Below are positions 1 to 8,344 of a DNA stretch of 64,000 nt, one piece after another (the first letter of the stretch is position 1; each line of letters starts with the position of its first letter). Under the pieces are notes generated by a model. The model was given only the letters and a program-made list of their open reading frames with translations, was not told the DNA's origin and searched no databases. The position numbers and the translations under genes were made by a program. Where the stretch lies: contig CP030884.1 of the NCBI GenBank assembly GCA_006969385.1, positions 2,232,001 to 2,296,000 on the forward strand, written 5' to 3'. Origin of the DNA: Planctomycetaceae bacterium (lineage in GTDB: Bacteria; Planctomycetota; Phycisphaerae; UBA1845; UTPLA1).

Positions 1-418
1 CGCCGGCGGCGTTAATCACCTCTTCGATCGATCGAAGTATTTGTTGCCGGTCGGGTTCCAGCTTGTCGAATAGGCGTTTGATTTCCGTTGAATTGCGATG
101 GGCGAGTTCGAGTCGTCCCTCGCCATGTAACAGCGCATGGTGGCTCTTGCGCCAAAGTTCGCGGGCGCTCTCTAATTGCGACAGATAGGTCGCGGCGCGT
201 TCGGCATTGCCTTCGAGGGTGGCTTCTTTGACGATCAGCGCCGCCTTGGCCAGTCGCTGGCTGAGCATGCGCTGTCGGCCTGCGATATTAACGACGGGAG
301 CATCGGCCGCTTGCAAAGCGACGCCGCGCGCGCGAAGTACGTGCGCAGTGGCGCTGAGCAATCCAATTACGGATAAGACAAAGACATAGGTCAGGCGTAG
401 CCGAGCGATCGATTTCAT
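1..418 (-). CDS. PilJ/NarX-type sensor protein, N-terminal part (runs off the left edge)
   Basis: This is a minus-strand reading frame open from the ATG at 418 to the window edge, giving 139 residues without a stop. It begins with a basic, hydrophobic segment (MKSIARLRLTYVFVLSVIGL), probably a signal anchor. Around residues 44-54 follows the motif NIAGRQRMLSQR. That motif is the hallmark of the type IV pili methyl-accepting chemotaxis transducer N-terminal (PilJ/NarX-like) domain, a periplasmic four-helix sensor. The missing C-terminal part could be a methyl-accepting, histidine kinase or GGDEF module; this cannot be decided here. The domain call is firm because of the motif. The overall role as a membrane signal receptor is inference. 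Confidence 0.8.
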   Translation of the reverse strand, partial: MKSIARLRLTYVFVLSVIGLLSATAHVLRARGVALQAADAPVVNIAGRQRMLSQRLAKAALIVKEATLEGNAERAATYLSQLESARELWRKSHHALLHGEGRLELAHRNSTEIKRLFDKLEPDRQQILRSIEEVINAAG

Positions 419-731
419 GTGACAAAATGGCTCTGCCGCAGTTTGGGAGGCTCTTCTAGGTGGGCTTGCGGTCCACCTTCTAATTGGTCGGATAGGGGGA
501 TGGCCGACATTGGCTTCGTGCATTCGGGCACGTCCCAAGTCGGCGGTGCGAAAGTACGTCGGCGTTTGAGACTATGGGACGTTTCCGGATTTTTCGTGAA
601 TTGGCGTCGCGGTTCGCACAAGCGTGAAATCGTCCGGAATCGTCCGTTAATCCCGATGTTCAGGTGTAAACCGACCGATACCGTTTCCGCGCTTGCTGCG
701 CGCCTATTTCCTACCCAAACGGAGGCGACCG
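419..731. other. Divergent intergenic gap, no gene seen
   Basis: This 313-bp gap separates the minus-strand PilJ-domain gene from the plus-strand TPR-hydrolase gene and should hold both promoters. I found no convincing -35/-10 pair, hairpin or small ORF with a ribosome binding site. Only the GGAGG at 721-725 is clear; it belongs to the gene starting at 732. Confidence 0.5.
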
Positions 732-3224
732 ATGCCGAAGATGAAGCCATTTATTTACACGTTGATGCTGGCTGCCGTGAGTGTTGGCAACCTTGCCGGG
801 GCGCAGGCCGCCGACAGGGACTACCGCGAACAGCAACTGAAATTCGCCCGATCCTACGACGCGGCGGATTACAAGGCAGCGTTGGAAGCCGCCGAAAAGC
901 TGCACGAGATGCGTCCGAACGAGACGGCCCATATCTACAACGTGGCGTGTATGAACTGCCTGCTCGGCAATGACGACGTGGCGTATCGTTGGCTCGATAA
1001 GCTCGCCGACGCGGGCTTTAAGGATGCCGATGGGCTGCTCAACGATTACGACTTCCGCACCATACGGGCCGAGCCGCGCTTTCGGGCGCTGTTGCAGCGC
1101 ATGCGCGGCGAAAAGGTCAGCGACGATCGACCGACGGCGGAAAAGAAAGAGGCCAAGAAGGATACGAAGCAAGAGCGCGACGAGGTATGGAAAGGGCCGG
1201 AAAAACGCAAGATCGAAAAACTGGAAAGTAAAGACGAAGCTGACAGCGCGCGGCTATCACAAGCGGAGATGCAGCGGCTAGGTCGCGAGATTGGGGAATT
1301 GACGCAAGAGCTGATCGCGACGGCACCGAACGATTCGAAAAAGGCGCTCAAGATTGCCGAAAAAGCCTATCAAAACGCCCGCAAAATAGAAGCATCATTA
1401 AAGGCCATCGCGCCCGAGGCAGTGGGGCAAATTCGACCGGCCGTTTCGCTGACGGCGTATAACGTGGCATGCATGCAGTCGCTACTCGGCAATAAAGACG
1501 CCGCATTCGAGCATTTGGAAATTGCCCGCGAATATGGCGGTTTAGATGGCGGCATGCTGGAGCAGATGCGCGGCGATAGCGACCTCGATAATTTGCGCGA
1601 GGACAAGCGTTACGCGGCCATCGTCAAAAAACTCGGCGGCAAGGTCGCACAAGAGGAAGTATCCGACGCTCAGGCTTCGACAACTGGTGGCAAGTTTGAA
1701 GAGAAGCTGCCCGATGTCGATGAGATGTCGCCGCGCGAGCGCTTCAACAAGATCGGTGGCCTCACGCAAGAATTGATCCGCGTCGCCACCAGCGGCGATC
1801 ACGATAAGGCGTTGGAGATCGCATTGCGCGCCGTGGCCCATTCGAAGATTCTCTACGATATGGGGAAAGACAACGAGCAGTACGGCCCGCAAATCCGCAC
1901 GCAGTGGACGCTGACCAACTACAACGCGGCCTGCATGTATTCGCTAAATAAGAACCAGGACGCCGCGCTGTTCTATCTCGATCGCTCCGTCGGCGATGCC
2001 AAGTATTTCCCCGGCGATTTCATCGAGCAAATCAAGCGCGACAGCGATTTGGATTACATCCGCGGTAGCGAAGAGTTCAAGCGGATATTTAACCGTGCGA
2101 AGAAAGCTGCGGCGGGTGATGGTGATGCGGCTACCGAAGCAGCTTCGACGTTCAAAGAAGAGCTACCCGAGGTGGACAAAGATTTGTCACTCGAACAGCG
2201 CTCGGCGCGCGTGAATCAGTTGATTCAAAAGGCGTTTCAAGCGTCGCAAAATAAGGATACGGACCAAGGCTTTGAGTACGCGCGCGAAGCCGTTGCCCAC
2301 GTGCGACTCGTTTACGACGATGTAAAGGATGATCGGAATATAGGCGGCCAGGCGCGCAGCTTGGCGGCGCTGACGGATTACAACCTGGCCTGTTTCTATT
2401 CGTTGAAGAACAACAAGGAAGGTGCGTTGTTTTATCTACGCCGCGCTGCCGAGAATCGTGACTACTTCCCCAGCGATTTCGCCGATCAACTCCGGACCGA
2501 CTCGGATATGGACAACATCCGCGCGACGGAAGGGTTTAAGGCGATTTTGGGAACGCAGGAAAAGCCGGAGCCCGTCGCAGACGCTTCCGGTGAAGACGAA
2601 ACGGCGGAGTTCGCATGGAAGGTGACGCTGCCGCCGAATTACGACGACAGCAAGGCAACACCGTTGATCGTCGCGCTGCATCATTATCACGGCAACATGG
2701 ATCGCACGACCGACCGTTGGCAAAAGGCCGCCGGCGAAGTTGGCGCGACCTTGCTCACGCCGCAGGGCACCGTCAAACTCGGCGACGGTATGTATCACTG
2801 GGGGCGCGATTTGGATTTGGTCGAACGCAATGTGATGATGTCTATCAATAAGGTCATGGACGAACACAAGATCGATCAGAAGCGCATCGTGCTGGGCGGC
2901 TTTAGCCAAGGCGGTTGGGCCACCTGGGGCATTGCACTACGCAACCCCGAGGCGTTCTGCGGGATTATTCCCGTGTGCGGTTCGGTGCGCCTGGAAAATG
3001 ATGACGCATTCAAACGCGACGGTCTCGACAAGATGCGCGCGTGGGTCATGCTGGGCGAAGATGAGAACTCCAGCGTGATCGAAAGCAATGAAGATGCCGC
3101 CGCCAAGCTTCGCGACCGTGGGGCGAAGGTGAAGGTTAACACTTATGAAGGCGTCGGCCACGGTTACCCGAGCGATAGCGATGGTGAATTGATAAAGGCG
3201 CTGAAGTTCGTGATGGATCGGTAA
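732..3224 (+). CDS. Secreted TPR-repeat protein with C-terminal alpha/beta-hydrolase (esterase) domain
   Basis: This 830-residue protein starts at the ATG at 732, which has GGAGG 7 bp upstream; a TTG 39 bp earlier lacks one. Residues 1-27 look like a cleavable signal peptide ending near AGAQA. The middle carries four TPR-like units, each with a YN(V/L/A)AC(M/F)-x-SL core followed by a D(S/F)D-x-(D/R)xIR segment. They are joined by charged Lys/Glu-rich linkers. The last 210 residues are an alpha/beta-hydrolase of the phospholipase/carboxylesterase type: LIVALHHYHG strand and oxyanion region, nucleophile motif GGFSQGGW (Ser725), and the catalytic His in GVGHGYPS (His810). The substrate is unknown. 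Export plus TPRs suggests a periplasmic esterase held in a protein complex. A terminator follows at 3295-3335. Confidence 0.85.
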   Translation: MPKMKPFIYTLMLAAVSVGNLAGAQAADRDYREQQLKFARSYDAADYKAALEAAEKLHEMRPNETAHIYNVACMNCLLGNDDVAYRWLDKLADAGFKDADGLLNDYDFRTIRAEPRFRALLQRMRGEKVSDDRPTAEKKEAKKDTKQERDEVWKGPEKRKIEKLESKDEADSARLSQAEMQRLGREIGELTQELIATAPNDSKKALKIAEKAYQNARKIEASLKAIAPEAVGQIRPAVSLTAYNVACMQSLLGNKDAAFEHLEIAREYGGLDGGMLEQMRGDSDLDNLREDKRYAAIVKKLGGKVAQEEVSDAQASTTGGKFEEKLPDVDEMSPRERFNKIGGLTQELIRVATSGDHDKALEIALRAVAHSKILYDMGKDNEQYGPQIRTQWTLTNYNAACMYSLNKNQDAALFYLDRSVGDAKYFPGDFIEQIKRDSDLDYIRGSEEFKRIFNRAKKAAAGDGDAATEAASTFKEELPEVDKDLSLEQRSARVNQLIQKAFQASQNKDTDQGFEYAREAVAHVRLVYDDVKDDRNIGGQARSLAALTDYNLACFYSLKNNKEGALFYLRRAAENRDYFPSDFADQLRTDSDMDNIRATEGFKAILGTQEKPEPVADASGEDETAEFAWKVTLPPNYDDSKATPLIVALHHYHGNMDRTTDRWQKAAGEVGATLLTPQGTVKLGDGMYHWGRDLDLVERNVMMSINKVMDEHKIDQKRIVLGGFSQGGWATWGIALRNPEAFCGIIPVCGSVRLENDDAFKRDGLDKMRAWVMLGEDENSSVIESNEDAAAKLRDRGAKVKVNTYEGVGHGYPSDSDGELIKALKFVMDR

Positions 3225-3294
3225 TGGAAATTCATCCCAATAGCACGGATGAAGTGGCGCGCGGCCATTTAAAGTAAGACCGCGGAAAAAAGAG

Positions 3295-3335
3295 AAGCCC
3301 AAGGTTGCCGTCATAACGACCGCCTTGGGCTTTTT
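3295..3335. terminator. Bidirectional rho-independent terminator
   Basis: The inverted repeat AAGCCCAAGG / CCTTGGGCTT has an 18-base loop and is followed by T5 on the plus strand. On the minus strand it is followed by TCTCTTTTTT. It sits between the convergent TPR-hydrolase gene and the VOC gene and can serve both. Confidence 0.85.
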
Positions 3336-3338
3336 GCA

Positions 3339-3833
3339 TTAAAGCTGCCACAGCCCATGCTCGATGCCGCCTAGGATGTAGATCGCAAACGTGCCCTGAC
3401 CGGGGAGATTCATGGGTGGCATGGCGATCTGGCCGCCCGCTTTCTCTGCCGCTTTCACCGCCGCTTCGATGTTATCCACCAAGACGTAAGGCCGTACGAT
3501 CGGCTTCTCGGTGTCGCGCATCGGCGCGCGCACGCCGATGCGACCGCCATCTTTGAGATCGGCGGTGCGGGCGTTGCCCAATTCGGCGACGGGGTCGCTG
3601 AATTTAACGCTATGCGCCTCCGCGAGCGCTCTGCACGTTTCGTTTACGTCCGGTGTGACGATCTCAAGATATTGGACTTTCATGGCTCTTGCCTTTGCTT
3701 GCTTTTCTTTACGGTCGTATGACTTTTCGCCGCCCTGCCGTTGACTGGTCTTCGGTTGATCGCTCACGGCTACGCCAACAAACAGTAATAATGTTACGCA
3801 AAAAACGCTAGTACGATTAGGTGACAACTTCAT
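3339..3833 (-). CDS. Exported VOC-superfamily (glyoxalase-fold) protein
   Basis: This 164-residue protein has an N-terminal signal-like segment (about residues 1-24, hydrophobic FCVTLLLFVGVAV) and a short charged linker. A single VOC/glyoxalase module follows, starting at MKVQYLEIVTPDV near residue 51. The module shows the expected beta-alpha-beta-beta-beta order and ends in the strand FAIYILGGIEHGLWQL. VOC proteins bind metals and small molecules; some detoxify aldehydes or antibiotics. No substrate can be assigned. It is the last gene of a minus-strand run with a DUF1579 protein, a second VOC protein and an ArsR regulator. Export is unusual for VOC proteins. An internal ATG at the domain start could give a cytoplasmic form. 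Confidence 0.8.
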   Translation of the reverse strand: MKLSPNRTSVFCVTLLLFVGVAVSDQPKTSQRQGGEKSYDRKEKQAKARAMKVQYLEIVTPDVNETCRALAEAHSVKFSDPVAELGNARTADLKDGGRIGVRAPMRDTEKPIVRPYVLVDNIEAAVKAAEKAGGQIAMPPMNLPGQGTFAIYILGGIEHGLWQL

Positions 3834-3920
3834 TATTTCATCTCCCCGTTGGTCGATTCTGTTCGGACTACCGTTTGCATCATCGCGTCTCCCGGCACTC
3901 CTTGAACTGATGTAGGTAGC

Positions 3921-4472
3921 TTATTTCTGCTTCCGACGGTACTCGATTGATACAATTCTGGTCCACTTACCATCCTTACCCTCGACTGATGAAGTGAACG
4001 TTCGTAGGTTCGCATTCTTTATTTGAATGACCTCTCTATACCGTGCAGTCTTTGCGGGGTCTTCCATGCTCGGACCTTCGGTCTCTAGTGTGAGTGTGTC
4101 GGCGGCATCGTTCAGCGTGCCCTTATACACCCATAACGTTCCACCGAATGAGTCGATGTAAGTTCCGTTGAATCGCTTCTTTTCGGCGTTGTAGCCCAAC
4201 GAAAGTATCCCGTTATACGGTCGGCCCATCATCGTGGTTTTGGATTCAGATATGATCCAATGATCGCCAAGCGCGCGAACCGTGTCAGTTCCGGGCGACA
4301 CAGTAGGAGGTTGGTCCGGCTCCAGGTATATCTTGAATTTAATCTCCCATTCACCTACCAATTGTTTGAGCCAAGCGTGCCCTCTGGGTGTCGGAGCATC
4401 TTGCTTTGCCGGCTGTGCAAATGCGCAGCAAGCGAGAAGGAAGATTGTGGTTGAGAAAACGGTCAACTTCAT
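3921..4472 (-). CDS. DUF1579-family protein with signal peptide
   Basis: This 183-residue protein begins with a signal peptide (MKLTVFSTTIFLLACCAFAQ). It then shows features of the DUF1579 family: an early HAWLKQLVGEWE segment, a central ALGDHWIISE strand, LSLGYNAEKKRFNGTYID, and a C-terminal YREVIQI strand. The family forms a lipocalin-like beta-barrel of unknown function and is often found beside glyoxalase-like and START-type proteins in stress operons. Its start codon overlaps the stop of the upstream VOC gene by one base (4472). The two genes are therefore very probably co-transcribed and translationally coupled under the ArsR-controlled promoter at 5171-5200. Confidence 0.8.
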   Translation of the reverse strand: MKLTVFSTTIFLLACCAFAQPAKQDAPTPRGHAWLKQLVGEWEIKFKIYLEPDQPPTVSPGTDTVRALGDHWIISESKTTMMGRPYNGILSLGYNAEKKRFNGTYIDSFGGTLWVYKGTLNDAADTLTLETEGPSMEDPAKTARYREVIQIKNANLRTFTSSVEGKDGKWTRIVSIEYRRKQK

Positions 4473-4864
4473 TATTCCATTCCTCCTTGTGCGATCATGA
4501 TGAGATTACCGCATGTATCGTCGAAGACGGCGGTCACCATCGAGCCCATTTCGGTGGGCGGTTGGGTGAACTTTACACCGAGTGCTTCTAGCCGTTTGTG
4601 TTCGGCGGCAACATCTTCGACGGCAAACGCGGTGAAAGGGATGCCGTCCTCCAAGAGCGCGGATTTAAATGGTCTAACCGCCGGGTGTTCGTCCGGTTCG
4701 AGAACCAACTCGGTCCCGTTGGGGTCTTCAGGAGATACGACGGTTATCCAACGGTGTTTACCCATCGGGATATCGTGCTTTTTCTGAAAGCCGAGCGTCT
4801 TGGTATAGAACTGATACGCCTTTTCCTGATCGTCGACGGGAACACTGCTAAGGTTGATTCTCAT
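4472..4864 (-). CDS. VOC-superfamily (glyoxalase/bleomycin-resistance-like) protein
   Basis: This 130-residue cytoplasmic protein has two beta-alpha-beta-beta-beta halves typical of a VOC domain. The first begins MRINLSSVPVDDQEKAYQFYTKTLGF. The second begins TAFAVEDVAAEHKRLEALGV. It ends with VFDDTCGNLIMIAQ, the usual strand carrying a family-type acidic/aromatic environment. It lies 6 bp downstream of the ArsR-type regulator and shares one base with the DUF1579 gene, so the three form one transcription unit. Members of this subgroup are frequently co-transcribed with ArsR/SMTB-like regulators. The ligand is unknown. Confidence 0.85.
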   Translation of the reverse strand: MRINLSSVPVDDQEKAYQFYTKTLGFQKKHDIPMGKHRWITVVSPEDPNGTELVLEPDEHPAVRPFKSALLEDGIPFTAFAVEDVAAEHKRLEALGVKFTQPPTEMGSMVTAVFDDTCGNLIMIAQGGME

Positions 4865-4870
4865 CGGGCT

Positions 4871-5155
4871 CTACCTCTTTTTGGCGTTTGCGGGCCAGCG
4901 TTTCGTGATTGCCTTCAGCGGTTCACCATTGAACCAATGAAATTTGTACCGACCTTCACGGCGCGCGACGACCAACCCGGCGGATTCGAGCAGTTCCAAG
5001 TGCTGCGAAATCGCCTGTCGCGATGAGCTGATGCCGTGTTTCATGATCAACCGGCTGCAAAGCTCGAACAGCGATTGACCGTCGCGCTCCACCAGTTCAT
5101 CCAGAATCGCCCGTCTCGTGGGGTCGGCGATGGCTCGGTATAGGTCGTCATCCAT
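4871..5155 (-). CDS. ArsR-family winged-helix transcriptional regulator
   Basis: This 94-residue regulator has the ArsR fold: DDDLYRAIADPTRRAILDEL (helix 1-2), then a recognition helix SSRQAISQHLELLESAGLV, and a wing VVARREGRYKFHW. It lacks the CxC metal site of true arsenic sensors. It belongs to the group that pairs with VOC and DUF1579/AHSA1-like proteins. I chose the ATG at 5155. An in-frame TTG at 5200 lies inside the -35 box, so it cannot be transcribed from the promoter seen. The gene heads a four-gene minus-strand operon. An 18-bp palindrome fills its promoter spacer, which points to autorepression. Confidence 0.88.
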   Translation of the reverse strand: MDDDLYRAIADPTRRAILDELVERDGQSLFELCSRLIMKHGISSSRQAISQHLELLESAGLVVARREGRYKFHWFNGEPLKAITKRWPANAKKR

Positions 5156-5170
5156 GTATCGATGGGGCGG

Positions 5171-5200
5171 AGTATATGCAAGTCGTGGCTTGCATGTCAA
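5171..5200 (-). promoter_or_regulatory. Sigma-70 promoter with operator palindrome filling the spacer
   Basis: Read on the minus strand, TTGACA (5200-5195) and TATACT (5176-5171) are separated by exactly 18 bp. That spacer, TGCAAGCCACGACTTGCA, is a 6-6-6 inverted repeat. The layout is that of a repressor operator blocking RNA polymerase, probably bound by the adjacent ArsR protein. The expected transcript start lies about 8-10 bases before the ATG at 5155, leaving almost no leader and no Shine-Dalgarno sequence. Confidence 0.85.
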
Positions 5201-5289
5201 GGGTTTGGTCTTTTGGCTCGGCCAATCGGCGCAACGCTTTTAGAATTTAAGGATGATGTTGTTTAACACGCCGAAGGAAGGCGCCTTCG

Positions 5290-5733
5290 GCGCATGGGTG
5301 CCTTCCGTTGATTAAGGGATTTGCGTGGATCGGGCATGCCGACCTTTGGATCGATTGGTTTTTCGGAGTGGCTTGCGCGAGGTTGCCTTTCAGATGACGG
5401 CTAAGACTGTGGGGTTGGGTCGGCATCGCACCCCAGCGCATGGGTGCCTTCCGTTGATTAAGGGATTCGCGTGGATCGGGCATGCCGACCTTTTGATCGA
5501 TTGGTTGTTCGGGGTGGCTCGCGCGAGGTTGCCTGTCACATGACGGCTAAGACTGTGGGGTTGGGTCGGTATGGCACCCCGGCGTATGGATGACTTCCTT
5601 TGGTTAATCGGATTTGCGTGGGTCGGGCATGCCGACCTTCGAATTGGTTGGCCGTTCGGTGGCTCGCGCGAGGTTGCCTTTCAGTTGACGGATTTCATTG
5701 ACTGGGTTGGGTCGGCATGGCACCCCCGAGGTA
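5290..5733. repeat. Tandem repeat, about three copies of 145-147 bp
   Basis: Copies begin at about 5290, 5437 and 5582. The first two are nearly identical (147-bp period). The third is diverged and slightly shorter. Each copy contains a GGATCGGGCATGCCGACC-like segment, a GCGCGAGGTTGCCT segment and a GTGGGGTTGGGTCGG segment. Because 147 is a multiple of three, reading frames stay open across copies on both strands. No start with a ribosome binding site or recognisable protein family is seen, so I treat it as non-coding. The rest of the gap between 5201 and 5776 shows nothing else. Confidence 0.85.
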
Positions 5734-5776
5734 GGAATGTCGCACCGCTTCGATTCGTGACGAAATCTGATCGCGC

Positions 5777-5823
5777 AAAAAAAGAACCGACCGGGCGACG
5801 CGATTGCGTGCCCGACCGGTCTT
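5777..5823 (-). terminator. Rho-independent terminator of the first isocitrate dehydrogenase gene
   Basis: On the minus strand a hairpin with arms GACCGGTCGGGC and GCCCGGTCGGTTC is followed directly by T7. It lies about 40 bp downstream of the stop codon at 5865. Confidence 0.85.
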
Positions 5824-5864
5824 TAGTTACCCACTTACCCCTGAATGCCTTTAATGGCGTCGAC

Positions 5865-7355
5865 CTATTCCCCTTGGCCCAACGAATAGGCGCGCTGACC
5901 GTCAAACGTGCACAGATTTTCCGTCTTGATAAAGTCCAGCCCCGCCTCGGCGATGCGGTTCAACAAGCCGGTGATATCCGCATGCGCGATCGCTTTTTGA
6001 TCGGGCTGCACGAAACGGCAACGCCAGTGATCGGTGCAAAATGTTTCCGAGAAGCCATCGGGCCAAACCTTCACGCCACGGTTGGTGATCATCTTGATGC
6101 GCAACGTGTCGCAGCTAACGGCTTCGAGCTGCGCGCCCAAATCGTTGGGCTGGCCGCGCCAGTGAAGGAACACATCCACGCCGATCGTTGCTTTCCTGAG
6201 CGACTTCGTCGGCGTCACGCGACCCGCCGGGCGCGGATGATCGTGGGCAGCGGCGTATGAAACGGGCGTCAACGTGCTCGGGCGACGGCCCAATCGTTCG
6301 ATGACGGCGTCGGCGAATTCGCGGGTGCCGACCTGCTTGGTACTGTTGGCTTCGTTAAAGATATCGAATGTGTGGATACCTTCTTCGATGGTCGTGAGCC
6401 ATGCGTTATGAATCGACTCGGCCACATCGGGCTGGCCGATGTGCACCAACATTTGCAACGCGGCGTGCAGCAAGCCGGAGGGGTTGGCAACGTTTTGGCC
6501 GGCGATAGGCGGCGCGGAACCGTGGATGGCTTCAAACATGGCGATGCCTTCGCCGATGTTGGCCGAACCGGCGAGCCCGACCGATCCGGAGATTTGGGCG
6601 GCGATATCGGAGACGACGTCGCCGTACAGGTTCGGCATCACGATGACATCGAACATCTCGGGCGTATCGGCAAGCCGCGCCGCACCGATGTCGATGATCC
6701 AGTGTTCTTTTTCGATGTTGGGGTATTCGGCGCCGACTTCATCGAACACACGATGGAACAAGCCGTCGGTCAGCTTCATGATGTTGTCTTTGGTGAAGCA
6801 GGTGACCTTCTTGCGGCCGTGCGCGGCGGCGTATTCGAAAGCGTAGCGACAGATGCGCTCGCAGCCGGGATGCGTGATCAACTTAAGGCATTGATAAACT
6901 TCGTCGGTTTGCTGATGCTCAATACCGGCGTACGTGTCTTCTTCGTTTTCGCGAATGATGACGAGATCCATATTCGGATGTTTCGTGGCAACGAAGGGGC
7001 TATACGTAGAGCACGGGCGCACGTTGGCATAGAGTCCGAGGGTTTTGCGGATGGTGACGTTCAAACTTTTGTAGCCACCACCCTGCGGTGTGGTAATGGG
7101 GGCCTTCAGAAAAACGCGCGTGCGGCGCAACGATTCCCAGGCGTCCGCACAGATGCCGGACGTTTGACCGCTGAGGTAAACCTTTTCACCGATGTCGATT
7201 TTCTCGATGTCGAGCCGCGCCCCGGCGGCTTCCAGCACGCGTAGGGTGGCGTCCATAATTTCCGGGCCGATGCCATCGCCCGTTGCGACGGTGATCGGCG
7301 TGGACGTATGAGGCGAAGACGAGTTGGCTGGTTTCGTGCTGGGCATGGTCGACAT
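5865..7355 (-). CDS. icd: Isocitrate dehydrogenase, Thermus/Rickettsia type with C-terminal extension
   Basis: This 496-residue cytoplasmic TCA-cycle enzyme catalyses oxidative decarboxylation of isocitrate to 2-oxoglutarate. Visible motifs are the N-terminal TVATGDGIGPEI, the substrate loop GGGYKSLNVTIRKTLGLYANVRP (residues split here only for description), RENEEDTYAGIEHQ, the metal-binding PNLYGDVVSDIAAQ and the cofactor loop HGSAPPIAG. A C-terminal region of roughly 160 residues follows the catalytic core, as in the longer Thermus-type enzymes. In the cofactor loop, Pro-Ile replaces the Lys-Tyr of NADP enzymes and the Asp-Ile of NAD enzymes, so cofactor preference is open. The start at 7355 has AGGAG 6 bp upstream. 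An E. coli-type isocitrate dehydrogenase is also present at 51015-52358. Confidence 0.9.
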   Translation of the reverse strand: MSTMPSTKPANSSSPHTSTPITVATGDGIGPEIMDATLRVLEAAGARLDIEKIDIGEKVYLSGQTSGICADAWESLRRTRVFLKAPITTPQGGGYKSLNVTIRKTLGLYANVRPCSTYSPFVATKHPNMDLVIIRENEEDTYAGIEHQQTDEVYQCLKLITHPGCERICRYAFEYAAAHGRKKVTCFTKDNIMKLTDGLFHRVFDEVGAEYPNIEKEHWIIDIGAARLADTPEMFDVIVMPNLYGDVVSDIAAQISGSVGLAGSANIGEGIAMFEAIHGSAPPIAGQNVANPSGLLHAALQMLVHIGQPDVAESIHNAWLTTIEEGIHTFDIFNEANSTKQVGTREFADAVIERLGRRPSTLTPVSYAAAHDHPRPAGRVTPTKSLRKATIGVDVFLHWRGQPNDLGAQLEAVSCDTLRIKMITNRGVKVWPDGFSETFCTDHWRCRFVQPDQKAIAHADITGLLNRIAEAGLDFIKTENLCTFDGQRAYSLGQGE

Positions 7356-7607
7356 GCATGGCTCCTGCAATAGAGGGGACCGGTGTTCGAGCGCGTTTTC
7401 CCCGCGCTTCCGGGTATTATTAGACGCACAAATCCGGAAATGTCAAGCCGGAATTTTATGTCGTATTTTAGTCGCCTTTGGCAATTCAATAATCGCCATT
7501 TTGGGGCTGCAACGCTACCCAATCGCGAATTTTCGCGCAGTTAGGCGGACCTTGTGTTAGGATTCGCGATTTCCGGTTCACTAATTCCGCAACGCGAGGT
7601 CCCAACT

Positions 7608-8276
7608 ATGCCATCTAAGCTGGTCGAAGGCGTGCGACGCTTTCAACAGTCGGTTTTTCCACAAAAACAGGCCTTGTTTTCCGAGTTGGGCCATGGCCAG
7701 CATCCCCGCTTTTTGGTGATTACGTGCTCCGACTCGAGAATCGACCCGTCGCTGATTACGTCGACCGACCCCGGCGATCTGTTCGTGATTCGCAACGCGG
7801 GCAATCTGATTCCGCCGAAATCCGATCGACCCACGGGCGAGTCGGCCACGCTCGAATATGCCGTGCGCGTCCTGAAGGTCAAAGTGATCGTCGTATGCGG
7901 ACACGCCCAATGCGGCGCGATGGATGCCCTGACCAAGCCCGGCTCGACCGACGGGTTGGAGGAGGTGCCCGGCTGGCTCGATCTGGCCGCCGATGTGCGC
8001 GAGGAGGTGCTTGGCGGCGGCGCGTTTGGCAGCGATGCCGAACGCGTCGAAACGGCGGTGAAACGCAACGTCTTGCAACAGTTGAAGAATCTTGAGACGT
8101 ACGGCTTCGTTAAAGAGTTGCACCACGCTCACAAGATTCTGCTGATGGGCTGGTATTACAACTTCGCCGAAGGCAAAGTCGAATGTTACGATCCCACGGT
8201 CGATGCGTTTAGGGATTTGTACGATGGCATCGCCGGCGTCGAACAAACCGAGGCGCTGGAAGAGGATGATTCGTAA
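7608..8276 (+). CDS. Beta-class carbonic anhydrase
   Basis: This 222-residue zinc enzyme interconverts CO2 and bicarbonate. All beta-class landmarks are present: ITCSDSR with zinc ligand Cys40 and the Asp42-Arg44 dyad, and VCGHAQCGA with zinc ligands His99 and Cys102. NAGN is also present around residues 63-66. The ATG at 7608 follows a CGAGGT element; an upstream in-frame TTG lacks one. The next gene, a SulP permease, starts 68 bp downstream on the same strand. Carbonic anhydrase/SulP pairs are typical of bicarbonate uptake, so the two proteins probably work together in inorganic-carbon supply or pH control. Confidence 0.92.
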   Translation: MPSKLVEGVRRFQQSVFPQKQALFSELGHGQHPRFLVITCSDSRIDPSLITSTDPGDLFVIRNAGNLIPPKSDRPTGESATLEYAVRVLKVKVIVVCGHAQCGAMDALTKPGSTDGLEEVPGWLDLAADVREEVLGGGAFGSDAERVETAVKRNVLQQLKNLETYGFVKELHHAHKILLMGWYYNFAEGKVECYDPTVDAFRDLYDGIAGVEQTEALEEDDS

Positions 8277-8344
8277 CGCGCGTTCATCCCGTATCACGCA
8301 TTCTTGATTACCAACGATTGCCGAACCCAAAAGAACGATCTCTG

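Noticed and set aside
5571..6260. Long plus-strand frame (229 codons) over the repeat end and the antisense of isocitrate dehydrogenase
   Set aside because: It is antisense to a clear enzyme gene, starts in the tandem repeat, has no ribosome binding site and no recognisable domain.
6372..7244. 290-codon plus-strand frame opposite the first isocitrate dehydrogenase gene
   Set aside because: It is the antisense shadow of a well-supported gene, as often happens in GC-rich coding DNA.
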